Below are positions 24,520 through 32,256 of a stretch of DNA of 64,000 nt, piece by piece. Numbering within the stretch: the stretch's first letter is position 1; every line of letters begins with the position of its first letter. Position numbers and translations under genes: made by a program. The DNA lies in NCBI RefSeq assembly GCF_026011735.1, contig NZ_BRVN01000008.1, forward strand, positions 1-64,000, read 5' to 3'. A model generated the notes under the pieces. The model was not told the DNA's origin and ran no database searches. It worked only from the letters and a program-made list of their open reading frames with translations. The DNA is from Dietzia sp. NCCP-2495 (GTDB lineage: Bacteria > Actinomycetota > Actinomycetes > Mycobacteriales > Mycobacteriaceae).

Positions 24520-25572
24520 GTGCGCTTCTCAAGGATCAAGGCAGCGGTGGCGGGAGTGGCCGCCACCGCGCTCGTCCTGTCCGGTTGTAGCTCAGGCGGG
24601 AGCGGCTCGTCCGAGCTCGCGGGCTCGTGGGACGAGATCGTCGCCGCCGCCACCGAAGAGGGGGCGGTCACGATCTACTCCACCCACTCGCCGGACAATC
24701 TCGAGGCGCTGAAGCAGGCGTTCGAGGCCGAGTACCCGGGGATCACGTTGACCTACGTCCGTGGCACCGACGCGGACATCCTGCCGAAGATCGAGGTGGA
24801 GAACTCCACCAACTCGGGCGTCGCGGACGTCCACATGACCACCGACGCGGGATGGATCGACCGCAGCCTCGACGCCGGATACTCGGCCGAGATCGTGGGC
24901 ACCTCGTTCGACGACCCCGCCTACAACCGCGACGAGAACGTGATGGAGGACAAGTTCTTCCTCACCAGCGCCACGGTGTTCGGCATGGGGTGGAACACAA
25001 TCCACGTCCCAGAAGGGATGACCTCGCCGGACGATGTCTTCGCGCCCGAACTCAAGGGCAAGGTCGGCATCCAGAACCCTAGCGGTATCCCGACCTACGT
25101 CGACATGTACCGCCGCATCAACGAGGACTACGGCACCGGCTTCGTCGACCGTCTTCCGGCGGCCGAACCGCGGGTCTACGCGAGCGCGGTGGGTATCACC
25201 CAGGCGCTCGCCTCGGGCGAGGTCTGGGCGGCCCCGATGGCCGCGAGCAACGTGCTTACGGAGATCGAGAAGGGTGCCCCGCTCGGCTTCGCTCTTCCCG
25301 AGAACCCCTACGGCGTGCCGTGGTACTCACACGTGCTGGCATCGGCTCCGAACCCCAACGCCGCGCAGTTGCTCGCCGACTTCCTCATCACGCCCGCCGG
25401 GCAGGAGGCCATCTCCGCCGACTATCTCGCCGCACTGCCGGATATCCCGGGCACGGGCGTCCCCGGTTCGGACGTCACCGCCCAGGACGTCGAACTGGGC
25501 GACGTGGACTCCTTCGATTCCGAGTCGGTCGAGGAGTACCAGGCCGAGTGGGAGGCCAAGTTCCTGGGTTGA
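24520..25572 (+). CDS. ABC importer solute-binding lipoprotein (second copy)
   Basis: Paralogue of the preceding gene, with a better lipobox (VLSGC). Shared blocks include ELAGSWDEIV, NLEALKQAFEAEYPGITLTYVRGTDAD, VADVHMTTDAGW, ITQALASGEVW and PNPNAAQLLADFLIT. The GTG at 24520 is preferred because AAAGGGG lies 6 bases upstream; the ATG at 24514 would touch that site. It has its own promoter and operator, so each binding protein is separately induced. The strong hairpin after the stop probably limits read-through into the permease gene, giving excess binding protein. Confidence 0.88.
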   Translation: MRFSRIKAAVAGVAATALVLSGCSSGGSGSSELAGSWDEIVAAATEEGAVTIYSTHSPDNLEALKQAFEAEYPGITLTYVRGTDADILPKIEVENSTNSGVADVHMTTDAGWIDRSLDAGYSAEIVGTSFDDPAYNRDENVMEDKFFLTSATVFGMGWNTIHVPEGMTSPDDVFAPELKGKVGIQNPSGIPTYVDMYRRINEDYGTGFVDRLPAAEPRVYASAVGITQALASGEVWAAPMAASNVLTEIEKGAPLGFALPENPYGVPWYSHVLASAPNPNAAQLLADFLITPAGQEAISADYLAALPDIPGTGVPGSDVTAQDVELGDVDSFDSESVEEYQAEWEAKFLG

Positions 25573-25582
25573 CACGCGGACC

Positions 25583-25619
25583 CGCCGGCACGGGATGCCG
25601 CTGGCGTCCCGTGCCGGCG
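25583..25619 (+). terminator. strong intercistronic hairpin
   Basis: CGCCGGCACGGGA (25583-25595) pairs perfectly with TCCCGTGCCGGCG (25607-25619), extended inward by four more pairs around GCT. No T-run follows, so it may attenuate or protect the upstream mRNA rather than end transcription completely. The permease starts 52 bases later with no separate operator. Confidence 0.75.
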
Positions 25620-25670
25620 TCATGTCTCGGCCCCGTCAACTGACCGATATGAATCCGAGGTCTGAAGTTA

Positions 25671-27344
25671 ATGACTAGTCCAGGCTCGCGCACACACTGG
25701 CGGAAGCGCCTGTTGTATGTGCCCCTCGTCCTCGTGCTCGCGTACCTGGTCGTCTGGCCGCTGTACAAGCTGCAGTCGCTGGCGTTCGAGAACGGCGCAC
25801 GTGGATACCGCTCCCAGTACGGACGGGCCGATATCGTCGAAACCCTACAGACGACGGCTGCTCTCGCCTTCTTCTCGTTGGTGATCGCGATGGTGTGCGG
25901 CACCGTGTTGGCCTACGCCACCACGCGGCTGCCCCGGCGGATGGGTTTCCTCAAGATGGTCCCCATCCTGCCGATCGTCATCCCGTCGGTCGCCAACGTC
26001 GTGGGGTTCGCGTTCCTGCTCTCACCCGGGCCGGGCTATATCAACATGGCGCTGCGCATGCTGCCCTGGTGGGATCACCTCCAAGCCGGGCCGATCAACG
26101 TGTACAGCTCCACGTGGATCATCATCATCACCGGCTTCAGCCTGACCTCGTTCGTCTATCTCTTCGTCAGCGCCGGAATGCAGAACATCAGCGGCGAGCA
26201 CCTCGAGGCCGCGCAGATCAGTGGTTCGGGCTCGATCGGAACGTTCTTCAAGGTCGTCCTCCCGCTGCTGCGTCCGTCCTTGATCTACGGCGCCGGCGTG
26301 GCACTCCTGCTGGGGCTGGGCCAGTTCACCGCACCGCTGCTGTTGGGCCAGAACGAGGGCGTCAAGGTCCTCGCGACCGAGATGTACATGCGTGCCTCCG
26401 AATCGCCGATCAACTTCGCCGCTGCCGCTGCCGCGGGGTCGCCGCTGGTCATCGTCGGCATCATCGTCGTCTTCGGCCAGAAGATCCTCCTGGGAAACCA
26501 GTCCCGCTTCGTCACCCACGGTGGGAAGTCCTTTGCCCCGGTGTCCGGGTCCTCGCCCTGGGCCGCGGTGATCGTGGCACTGTACGGGCTGGTGGCGCTC
26601 GTGCTCCCACTCGTCGGAGTGATCATGGTGTCGCTGATGCCGTACTGGTCCGGCACGCTCACCTGGGACCTGTTCACGCTGACCAACTACCGGGCCCTGC
26701 TGACCACGCCCGGGATCGTCGATTCTGTCGTGACCAGTGTCGTGACCTCGATCGCGGCTGTGCTGATCTGTGTGCCGATCGGGTTCGGCGTGGCCAACCT
26801 GATGGTTCGCCACAGGGAACTGAAGTGGCTGCGCACCATCGCGGACCTCATCACGGCCATGCCGATGGGCATCCCCGCGGTGATCTTCGGCGTGGGCTTC
26901 CTGCTGACCTACACTGAGCCTCCGCTCATCCTCTACGGGACCCGCGCGGTCATCATCCTCGTCTACGTGGTCCTCATGATCCCGTTCGCGACCAGGATGC
27001 AGCTCACGGCCCTGATCGCAATGGGTGACAAGTACGAGGAGGCGTCCGCGGTCTCCGGGGCCGGCCCGGTGGCCACGATGCTTCGGGTGACGCTCCCGAT
27101 GCTGCGTCCCGCGATCCTCAGTTCCATCGTGCTGATGTTCATCCTCCTGACCCATGAGTTCGCGGCGTCCCTGATGGTCCGCTCCGCGACGACCCAGGTG
27201 ATGGGAACCCTGCTGTATGACCACTGGAGCAACGGCTCGTACACCCTCGTCGCCGCGATGGCGATCCTCATGTCTGCCGTGACCGGCACCGGCGTCGCCG
27301 TCGCGATGCTCGTGGGTGGTCGAAACGTCCTGGAAAAGCTGTGA
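25671..27344 (+). CDS. ABC importer permease, fused double unit (FbpB/SfuB type)
   Basis: Membrane protein of 557 residues carrying two permease units in one chain, about 12 spans in all. Each half has an EAA loop: EHLEAAQISGSGSIGTFFKV (near 180) and KYEEASAVSGAGPVATMLRV (near 455). This arrangement is typical of ferric-iron, phosphonate and thiamine-type importers. It works with the ATPase at 27421 and one or both binding lipoproteins. Start ATG at 25671. Location within the regulon argues for uptake of a pathway substrate. Confidence 0.92.
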   Translation: MTSPGSRTHWRKRLLYVPLVLVLAYLVVWPLYKLQSLAFENGARGYRSQYGRADIVETLQTTAALAFFSLVIAMVCGTVLAYATTRLPRRMGFLKMVPILPIVIPSVANVVGFAFLLSPGPGYINMALRMLPWWDHLQAGPINVYSSTWIIIITGFSLTSFVYLFVSAGMQNISGEHLEAAQISGSGSIGTFFKVVLPLLRPSLIYGAGVALLLGLGQFTAPLLLGQNEGVKVLATEMYMRASESPINFAAAAAAGSPLVIVGIIVVFGQKILLGNQSRFVTHGGKSFAPVSGSSPWAAVIVALYGLVALVLPLVGVIMVSLMPYWSGTLTWDLFTLTNYRALLTTPGIVDSVVTSVVTSIAAVLICVPIGFGVANLMVRHRELKWLRTIADLITAMPMGIPAVIFGVGFLLTYTEPPLILYGTRAVIILVYVVLMIPFATRMQLTALIAMGDKYEEASAVSGAGPVATMLRVTLPMLRPAILSSIVLMFILLTHEFAASLMVRSATTQVMGTLLYDHWSNGSYTLVAAMAILMSAVTGTGVAVAMLVGGRNVLEKL

Positions 27345-27420
27345 GTCCGCGGGCCCCGGAAACCGGGTTCGACGACCGTTCCGCCGCGCAATGCCGGCAC
27401 CACGAATGTGAGGAGTACCG

Positions 27421-28530
27421 ATGACCGCCACGATCGAGATCTCAGGTCTGACCAAGCAATACGGAACCAACGTCGTCGTCGACGAACTCGACGTCGAGAT
27501 CAACGCGGGGGAGTTCCTCGTCCTGCTCGGCCCGAGTGGATGTGGCAAGACCACGACACTCAGATGCCTGGCCGGGCTCGAGACCCCGGAGAAGGGGTCG
27601 ATCACCTTCAACGGCGAGCCGATGTTCGACGCCGCGGCCCGGACGAACGTCCCGCCGAACAAGCGGAGCATCGGCATGGTGTTCCAGTCCTACGCGCTCT
27701 GGCCGAACATGACGGTGCGCAAGAACATCGCCTATCCGCTCAAAGCGCGAAAGATGAAGGACGCCATCGCCGGGGGGCGGGTCGAGGAGGCCGCGGCGAT
27801 GGTGGACTGTGGGCACCTGCTCGACCGGCTCCCCGCGCAACTCAGTGGTGGACAGCAACAGCGCATTGCGGTGGCCCGCGGAATGGCGGCGAGGCCCGAC
27901 CTCATGTTGTTCGACGAACCGTTGAGCAACCTCGACGCTCTGCTGCGCGACCAGGTGCGGACCGAAATCCACCGACTCCACGCCGAGCTCGGATTCGGTG
28001 CCGTGTTCGTGACTCACGACCATTCCGAGGCGTTCGCGCTAGGGGACAGGCTCGCGATCATGAAGAGCGGCAAGATCGAACAGCTCGCGACGCCACAGGA
28101 TGTCTTCGATCAACCGGTCAGTGAGTACGTCGCGGACTTCATCGGCATGTCCAACCGGCTCGAGCTCCATCGCTCGGGACTGGAATGGACCACCGCCGCC
28201 GGCACGGAACTGCCGCTGAAGTGCGAGACCAACGGCTACAACGCCGTGGCCGCGCGGTTGTGGCCGGACGACATCACCCTGCACAGTGCGACCGAGGACG
28301 TGTCGGATCGTGAGATCGTCCTCGACGCCACGCTGGAGTCCGCGGAGTTCGGTGGCCGTCACTATGACGTCCAGGTGGCCGCGGGCCCGGAGACGTACCG
28401 CTTGCGGGCCTCGTCGGCGGTCCACGGGCAGTGGCTCCGCACCGCCGCGGTGGGAGAGCCCGTCGTCATCAGCTTCCGTTCGGATGACCTCAAGATCTAC
28501 CCGCTCGACCAGGCCGCAGCTGCAGCCTGA
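27421..28530 (+). CDS. ABC importer ATPase with TOBE-like C-terminus
   Basis: ATPase of 369 residues with Walker A GPSGCGKTT, Q-loop VFQSYALWPNMTV, signature LSGGQQQRIAVARG, Walker B LMLFDEPLSNLD and switch THDHSEAFAL. About 130 further residues form a regulatory TOBE-type domain. It follows the permease by 76 bases, with GAGGAG before the ATG. The family (PotA/FbpC-like) energises importers of iron, polyamines and organic anions. A small hairpin after it (28542-28557) may end the transport operon. Confidence 0.93.
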   Translation: MTATIEISGLTKQYGTNVVVDELDVEINAGEFLVLLGPSGCGKTTTLRCLAGLETPEKGSITFNGEPMFDAAARTNVPPNKRSIGMVFQSYALWPNMTVRKNIAYPLKARKMKDAIAGGRVEEAAAMVDCGHLLDRLPAQLSGGQQQRIAVARGMAARPDLMLFDEPLSNLDALLRDQVRTEIHRLHAELGFGAVFVTHDHSEAFALGDRLAIMKSGKIEQLATPQDVFDQPVSEYVADFIGMSNRLELHRSGLEWTTAAGTELPLKCETNGYNAVAARLWPDDITLHSATEDVSDREIVLDATLESAEFGGRHYDVQVAAGPETYRLRASSAVHGQWLRTAAVGEPVVISFRSDDLKIYPLDQAAAAA

Positions 28531-28541
28531 CCAGCGTGGAC

Positions 28542-28557
28542 GGCCGGAAATCCGGCC
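28542..28557 (+). terminator. short hairpin after the ABC operon
   Basis: GGCCGGA/TCCGGCC with an AA loop, followed by AAATTGAATT. It is short and followed by A/T-rich sequence that already belongs to operator site 8; terminator function is only likely. Confidence 0.4.
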
Positions 28558-28561
28558 AAAT

Positions 28562-28579
28562 TGAATTAAGTTCAAGAAT
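28562..28579 (-). promoter_or_regulatory. regulon operator, site 8
   Basis: Minus-strand ATTCTTGAACTTAATTCA (core TGAATTAAGTTCA on the plus strand). It lies just upstream of the -35 of the 28655 operon and pairs with site 9, whose start is 51 bases away (about five helical turns), allowing bound repressors to meet. Confidence 0.6.
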
Positions 28580-28583
28580 ATGG

Positions 28584-28612
28584 TTGACGAGGACATCGCA
28601 GCCGTGTAGACA
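28584..28612 (+). promoter_or_regulatory. promoter of the 28655 operon
   Basis: TTGACG (28584-28589), 17-base spacer, TAGACA (28607-28612), flanked on both sides by operators 8 and 9. It would drive the long aldolase/ACAD operon. Confidence 0.6.
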
Positions 28613-28630
28613 TGAACTGAATCCAGTTCA
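28613..28630 (+). promoter_or_regulatory. regulon operator, site 9
   Basis: TGAACTGAATCCAGTTCA, three mismatches to consensus; directly follows the -10 hexamer and covers the transcription start. Confidence 0.7.
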
Positions 28631-28654
28631 AAGAACCCTCGAAAGGAAACGATC

Positions 28655-29443
28655 ATGGTGCAGACCGATCACGTTCTGTTGGAGAAGGACGGCCCCGTCG
28701 CCCGCGTCTGGCTGAACCGCCCGCACGTCAAGAATGCCGTCACGGTGGAGCTCCTCCACCGACTGGACGAGATCATCAAGGAGGTCGACGCCGACCCCGA
28801 TCTCCGGGTCCTCGTCCTCCGCGGTGTGCAGAACCAGTTCTGCTCGGGCTTCGACCTCAACGAGCTGCTCGGCGACTTCGTCGGCACCACCAATGCCATG
28901 GACGTCGGCGTCCTCTCGGCTCAGGTGTGCGACCGCCTGTACTCCATGAACACCCCGTCCGTCGCCGTCCTCGAGGGCTTCGTCACCGCCGGTGGCTTCG
29001 AGCTCATGATCTCGTGTGACTTCGCGATCGCCGCGGACGACGCGAAGATCGGCGACTTCCACATCCGTCGTGCACTGTTCGGCGGCGCCGGCCCGATCTA
29101 CCGCCTCCCGCGCATGATCGGTCTCCGCAAGACCAAGGAGCTCATGCTCACGGGCAAGCTGCTCTCGGGTAAGGAGGCCAAGGACTTCGACCTCATCAAT
29201 GACTCGGCTCCGGCCGACAAGCTCGACGAGTGCGTCGAGGAGTTCATCGGCCAGCTCACCGACAAGAGCCCGTTCATGATGAAGCTCACGAAGATGGCCG
29301 TGAACCAAGGCCTGGACGCGGACATCAAGTCGCTCATGATCATGGAGCACTTCGCGGTGGGCAACTCGCTGCAGTCGGCTGACGGCAAGGAGGGTGTCCA
29401 GGCATTCCTCGAGAAGCGTGAGCCGAAGTGGGTCGGCCGCTGA
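28655..29443 (+). CDS. enoyl-CoA hydratase/isomerase (crotonase family)
   Basis: Crotonase-fold protein of 262 residues. Oxyanion-hole segments QNQFCSGFDLNELL and EGFVTAGGFELMISCDFAIAADDAKIGD are present; the residues following (FGGAGPIYRLPRMIG) match the catalytic-loop region, where hydratases usually have a Glu pair. Here GGFEL supplies one Glu, and the second acidic residue is not obvious, so isomerase or another crotonase reaction is possible. It heads a long operon and is followed by DUF35 and thiolase-like genes, so it most likely prepares a hydroxyacyl-CoA for cleavage by them. Confidence 0.85.
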   Translation: MVQTDHVLLEKDGPVARVWLNRPHVKNAVTVELLHRLDEIIKEVDADPDLRVLVLRGVQNQFCSGFDLNELLGDFVGTTNAMDVGVLSAQVCDRLYSMNTPSVAVLEGFVTAGGFELMISCDFAIAADDAKIGDFHIRRALFGGAGPIYRLPRMIGLRKTKELMLTGKLLSGKEAKDFDLINDSAPADKLDECVEEFIGQLTDKSPFMMKLTKMAVNQGLDADIKSLMIMEHFAVGNSLQSADGKEGVQAFLEKREPKWVGR

Positions 29444-29498
29444 TCTGACAGCACTCAACGGAGCGGGAAACGTCCACGTACAAGAGCAGGAGCACACG

Positions 29499-29876
29499 AT
29501 GTCCCAGAACGAGAATCAGAACCCGCAGTTGCGGGGGAGTCGGTGTGGAGACTGCTCGACGGTGGCGTTTCCCGCGTCCGTGAGCTGTCAGCGCTGTGGC
29601 GGTTCCGACACGACCGAGATCGACCTGTCCGGCACCGGCACGGTGTGGACCGCGACGATCCAGCGTTTCGCGCCCAAGTCGCCCCCGTACGTCCCGCCGG
29701 CCGACGGGTTCCGCCCCTTCGGGGTGGGGTACGTCGAGCTCCCCGAGGGCGTCAAGGTGGAGGCCCTCCTCGACGGGGACTCGCCCGCCGAGCTCATCGG
29801 CAGCGAGGTCGTGTTGGTCGAGTCCCATCCCGTGCCGCGGTTCGCCACGGTCGCGGCCACCCCGAAGGAGAACTGA
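29499..29876 (+). CDS. DUF35 zinc-ribbon/OB-fold protein
   Basis: Predicted 125-residue DUF35 protein: N-terminal rubredoxin-like zinc ribbon (CGDC and CQRC) followed by an OB-fold (GTGTVWTATIQRFAPKSPPYVPP, PFGVGYVELPEGVKVEALLDG). DUF35 proteins act as partners of thiolase-like enzymes; in steroid side-chain degradation a DUF35 domain is required with the aldolase Ltp2. The ATG at 29499 has AGGAG upstream, and the stop overlaps the next gene by one base, supporting a one-to-one complex with the thiolase-like protein at 29876. Confidence 0.9.
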   Translation: MSQNENQNPQLRGSRCGDCSTVAFPASVSCQRCGGSDTTEIDLSGTGTVWTATIQRFAPKSPPYVPPADGFRPFGVGYVELPEGVKVEALLDGDSPAELIGSEVVLVESHPVPRFATVAATPKEN

Positions 29877-31033
29877 TGTCGGACGTGTTCATCGTCGGTG
29901 CCGGGCTGTCCAAGTTCGGCCGCCAGGACGGCGTCACCGGCCGGCAGATGGCCGTCACGGCGATCCGGACCGCCCTGGCAGATGCCGAGCTGACGTGGTC
30001 GGACGTGCAGATCGCGTTCGGCGGCAGCGACGGGTCGGGTCTGGCGGACACCCTGGTCGCCGACCTGGGGCTGACCGGAATCCCTTTCACCAACGTCAAG
30101 AACGGCTGTGCGACCGGCGGTAGCGCCCTGGTCTCGGCGATCAACGCGATCCGCTCCGGTGCCGCCGAGGTCGCCCTGGCCGTGGGCTTCGACAAGCACC
30201 CGCGAGGTGCTTTCGACCCGCGTGCCGAGGAGTGGGGCCTGTCCGAGGGATACGGCACCCACGGACTCATGGTCACCACCCAGTTCTTCGCGATGAAGAT
30301 CACCCGCTACATGGCACGTCACGGGATCTCCGAGATCACGCTCGCCCGGGTCGCCGAGAAGGCGTACCGGAACGGGAGTATCAACCCCAACGCCTGGCGT
30401 CGGGATCCCAAGACGATCGAGGAGATCGCCGCGTCGCCGATGGTCAACGACCCGCTCACGCAGTTCATGTTCTGCAATCCGGGCGAGGGCGGCGCCGCGA
30501 TCCTGCTGGCATCCGAGAAGGTGGCGGAGCGCATGGGCGGCCGTGCCGTCGCGGTACGCGCCGTGTCCACCGGTACCCGACCCTTCGGCTCGTTCGAGGT
30601 CTTCAGCCCCGCCGTCCAGGGGGAGGGAGAGCCCAGCAGCGTGAGTACCGAGGTGGCGCGTCGTGCGTTCGAGACGGCCGGCGTCGCACCGTCCGACATC
30701 CAGGTCGCTCAACTCCAGGACACCGAGTCCGGCGCCGAGATCATGCACATGGCCGAGTGCGGATTCTGCGAGGACGGTGAGCAGGAGCAGATCCTCGCCC
30801 GGGGCGATACCGAGATCGGCGGTCGGTTCCCGGTCAATACCGACGGCGGATGCCTGGCAAACGGCGAGCCGATCGGTGCCTCCGGACTCCGTCAGGTCCA
30901 CGAGATCGTCACGCAACTCCGCGGCGAGGCGGGGGAGCGGCAGGTCCCGAACTCTCCTCGACTCGGATTCACCCACGTCTACGGCGCACCCGGTATCAGT
31001 GCGTGCACCATTCTCGAAGGAGGACGTCGATGA
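29876..31033 (+). CDS. thiolase-like protein (SCP2-thiolase/Ltp2-type, likely aldolase)
   Basis: Thiolase-fold protein of 385 residues. The N-terminal nucleophile position is occupied (VKNGCATGGSALVSA, Cys about 78), but the C-terminal motifs differ from true thiolases: instead of a CxGGG-type Cys it has FTHVYGAPGISAC. That pattern and the adjacent DUF35 gene fit the lipid-transfer/Ltp2 group, members of which catalyse retro-aldol cleavage of beta-hydroxyacyl-CoA. Start ATG overlaps the DUF35 stop (TGATG); its stop overlaps the next ACAD start (ATGA). Thiolysis cannot be excluded. Confidence 0.87.
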   Translation: MSDVFIVGAGLSKFGRQDGVTGRQMAVTAIRTALADAELTWSDVQIAFGGSDGSGLADTLVADLGLTGIPFTNVKNGCATGGSALVSAINAIRSGAAEVALAVGFDKHPRGAFDPRAEEWGLSEGYGTHGLMVTTQFFAMKITRYMARHGISEITLARVAEKAYRNGSINPNAWRRDPKTIEEIAASPMVNDPLTQFMFCNPGEGGAAILLASEKVAERMGGRAVAVRAVSTGTRPFGSFEVFSPAVQGEGEPSSVSTEVARRAFETAGVAPSDIQVAQLQDTESGAEIMHMAECGFCEDGEQEQILARGDTEIGGRFPVNTDGGCLANGEPIGASGLRQVHEIVTQLRGEAGERQVPNSPRLGFTHVYGAPGISACTILEGGRR

Positions 31034-32256
31034 CCCCCCAGACCTCCGGGGCCACTGCGACGCAGCCGGCCGGCCTGACCGAATTCATCGACTCCGCGCG
31101 AGCCTGGCTGTCCACCGTCGCCGCGCCACGCCAGTCCCGCCCGTGGGGCGAGGGATCAGATGCCGTCGTGGTGTTCGAGAACTGGACTCCCGAGCAGGAG
31201 CGAGTCGAGACCGACCGCCGCCGCGACTACGAGAAGGCCAAGTTCGACGCCGGATTCGGCGCGCTTACCTGGGGCCCCGAGTACGGCGGTCAGGGACTGC
31301 CGATCGCGTTCGACCTCGCCTTCCGCCGTCTCGAGGCCGAGTTCGACCTGCCGCAGCGCACCGAGATGTTCCCGGTCACGCAGCAGCTGATCGCCCCGAC
31401 CATCGCACAGTGGGGAACCGAGGAGCAGCGCTCCGAGTACGTGCGGGCGATGCTGCGCACCGACCTCATCGCGTGCCAACTGTTCTCCGAGACCGAGGCC
31501 GGGTCCGACCTGGCGTCGGTGCGGACACGTGCGGTGAAGTCCGGCGAGAAGTGGTTACTGAACGGTGCCAAGGTCTGGACGTCGGGAGCACCGGTGTCCG
31601 ACTACGGCGTGGCGGTGTGCCGGACAGACCCGGAGGTGCCCAAGCACCAGGGACTGACGGTCTTCATCGTGCCCCTCGACAGCCCCGGGATCACCGTGCG
31701 GCCTATCCGCCAGATGACCGGCGGCTCGTCGTTCAACGAGGTGCTCATCGACGGCGTCGAGCTGGACGATTCCTTCCGTCTCGGCCCGGTCGGCGCGGGC
31801 TGGAAGGTCGCCCTCACCGTGCTGGCCGCGGAGCGCCTTGACTCGGGCAACCTCGGTCTCGACAACGCCGACCAGGCCGTCGAACTCGCCCGCAACATCG
31901 GCCGGGACCTCGACGCACTTGAGAAAGACACGGTCGCCGACCTGATCTGCCGGAGCTTCGTCCAGCGCCTGGTGGGGATGCGCGTGGCCGCCGCCGTGGT
32001 GGCCGGTCGCGAACCGGGCCCGGAGGCGTCGGTCGGCAAACTGCTCGCCACGGACACCATGGCGCGCACCTCGGAGACGGTCCGCACGCTGCTCGGCCCC
32101 GAACTCACCCTGCGCGGCGAGAAGTGGGGGACCTGGGCGTGGACCGAACACGTCCTCGGCGCCCCCGGCTACCGGATCGCCGGCGGAACCGACGAGATCC
32201 AACGAAACATCCTCGCCGAGCGCGTGCTCGGCCTACCGAGGGAGCCCAGGGCATGA
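31030..32256 (+). CDS. acyl-CoA dehydrogenase, FadE26/29-like subunit
   Basis: ACAD of 408 residues with FSETEAGSDLASVRTRA, FMN/FAD-region KVWTSGA and C-terminal RIAGGTDEIQRNILAERVLGLPRE, the signature of FadE26/FadE29-type subunits. In those systems the enzyme is an alpha2beta2 heterotetramer with a second ACAD subunit. The only gene here of the complementary type is at 13808, about 17 kb away but with the same operator. The EGT catalytic Glu of homotetrameric ACADs is Gly here (AGGTDE), as in this group. It overlaps both neighbours by four bases. Confidence 0.88.
   Translation: MTPQTSGATATQPAGLTEFIDSARAWLSTVAAPRQSRPWGEGSDAVVVFENWTPEQERVETDRRRDYEKAKFDAGFGALTWGPEYGGQGLPIAFDLAFRRLEAEFDLPQRTEMFPVTQQLIAPTIAQWGTEEQRSEYVRAMLRTDLIACQLFSETEAGSDLASVRTRAVKSGEKWLLNGAKVWTSGAPVSDYGVAVCRTDPEVPKHQGLTVFIVPLDSPGITVRPIRQMTGGSSFNEVLIDGVELDDSFRLGPVGAGWKVALTVLAAERLDSGNLGLDNADQAVELARNIGRDLDALEKDTVADLICRSFVQRLVGMRVAAAVVAGREPGPEASVGKLLATDTMARTSETVRTLLGPELTLRGEKWGTWAWTEHVLGAPGYRIAGGTDEIQRNILAERVLGLPREPRA

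Noticed and set aside
25645-25675. Operator-like TGAATCCGAGG...TGAAG before the permease gene
   Set aside because: Only the TGAAT half fits; the GAACTNRGTTC core is absent. The permease is better explained by read-through.
26022-27677. Long minus-strand open frame opposite the ABC permease
   Set aside because: His/Asp/Gly-rich product with no domain; the plus strand encodes a clear 12-span permease.
23319-28530. Calling the ABC system a ferric-iron importer
   Set aside because: Permease and ATPase architecture fit, but the binding proteins lack the Tyr pair and the genes carry the catabolic operator, so iron is not supported.
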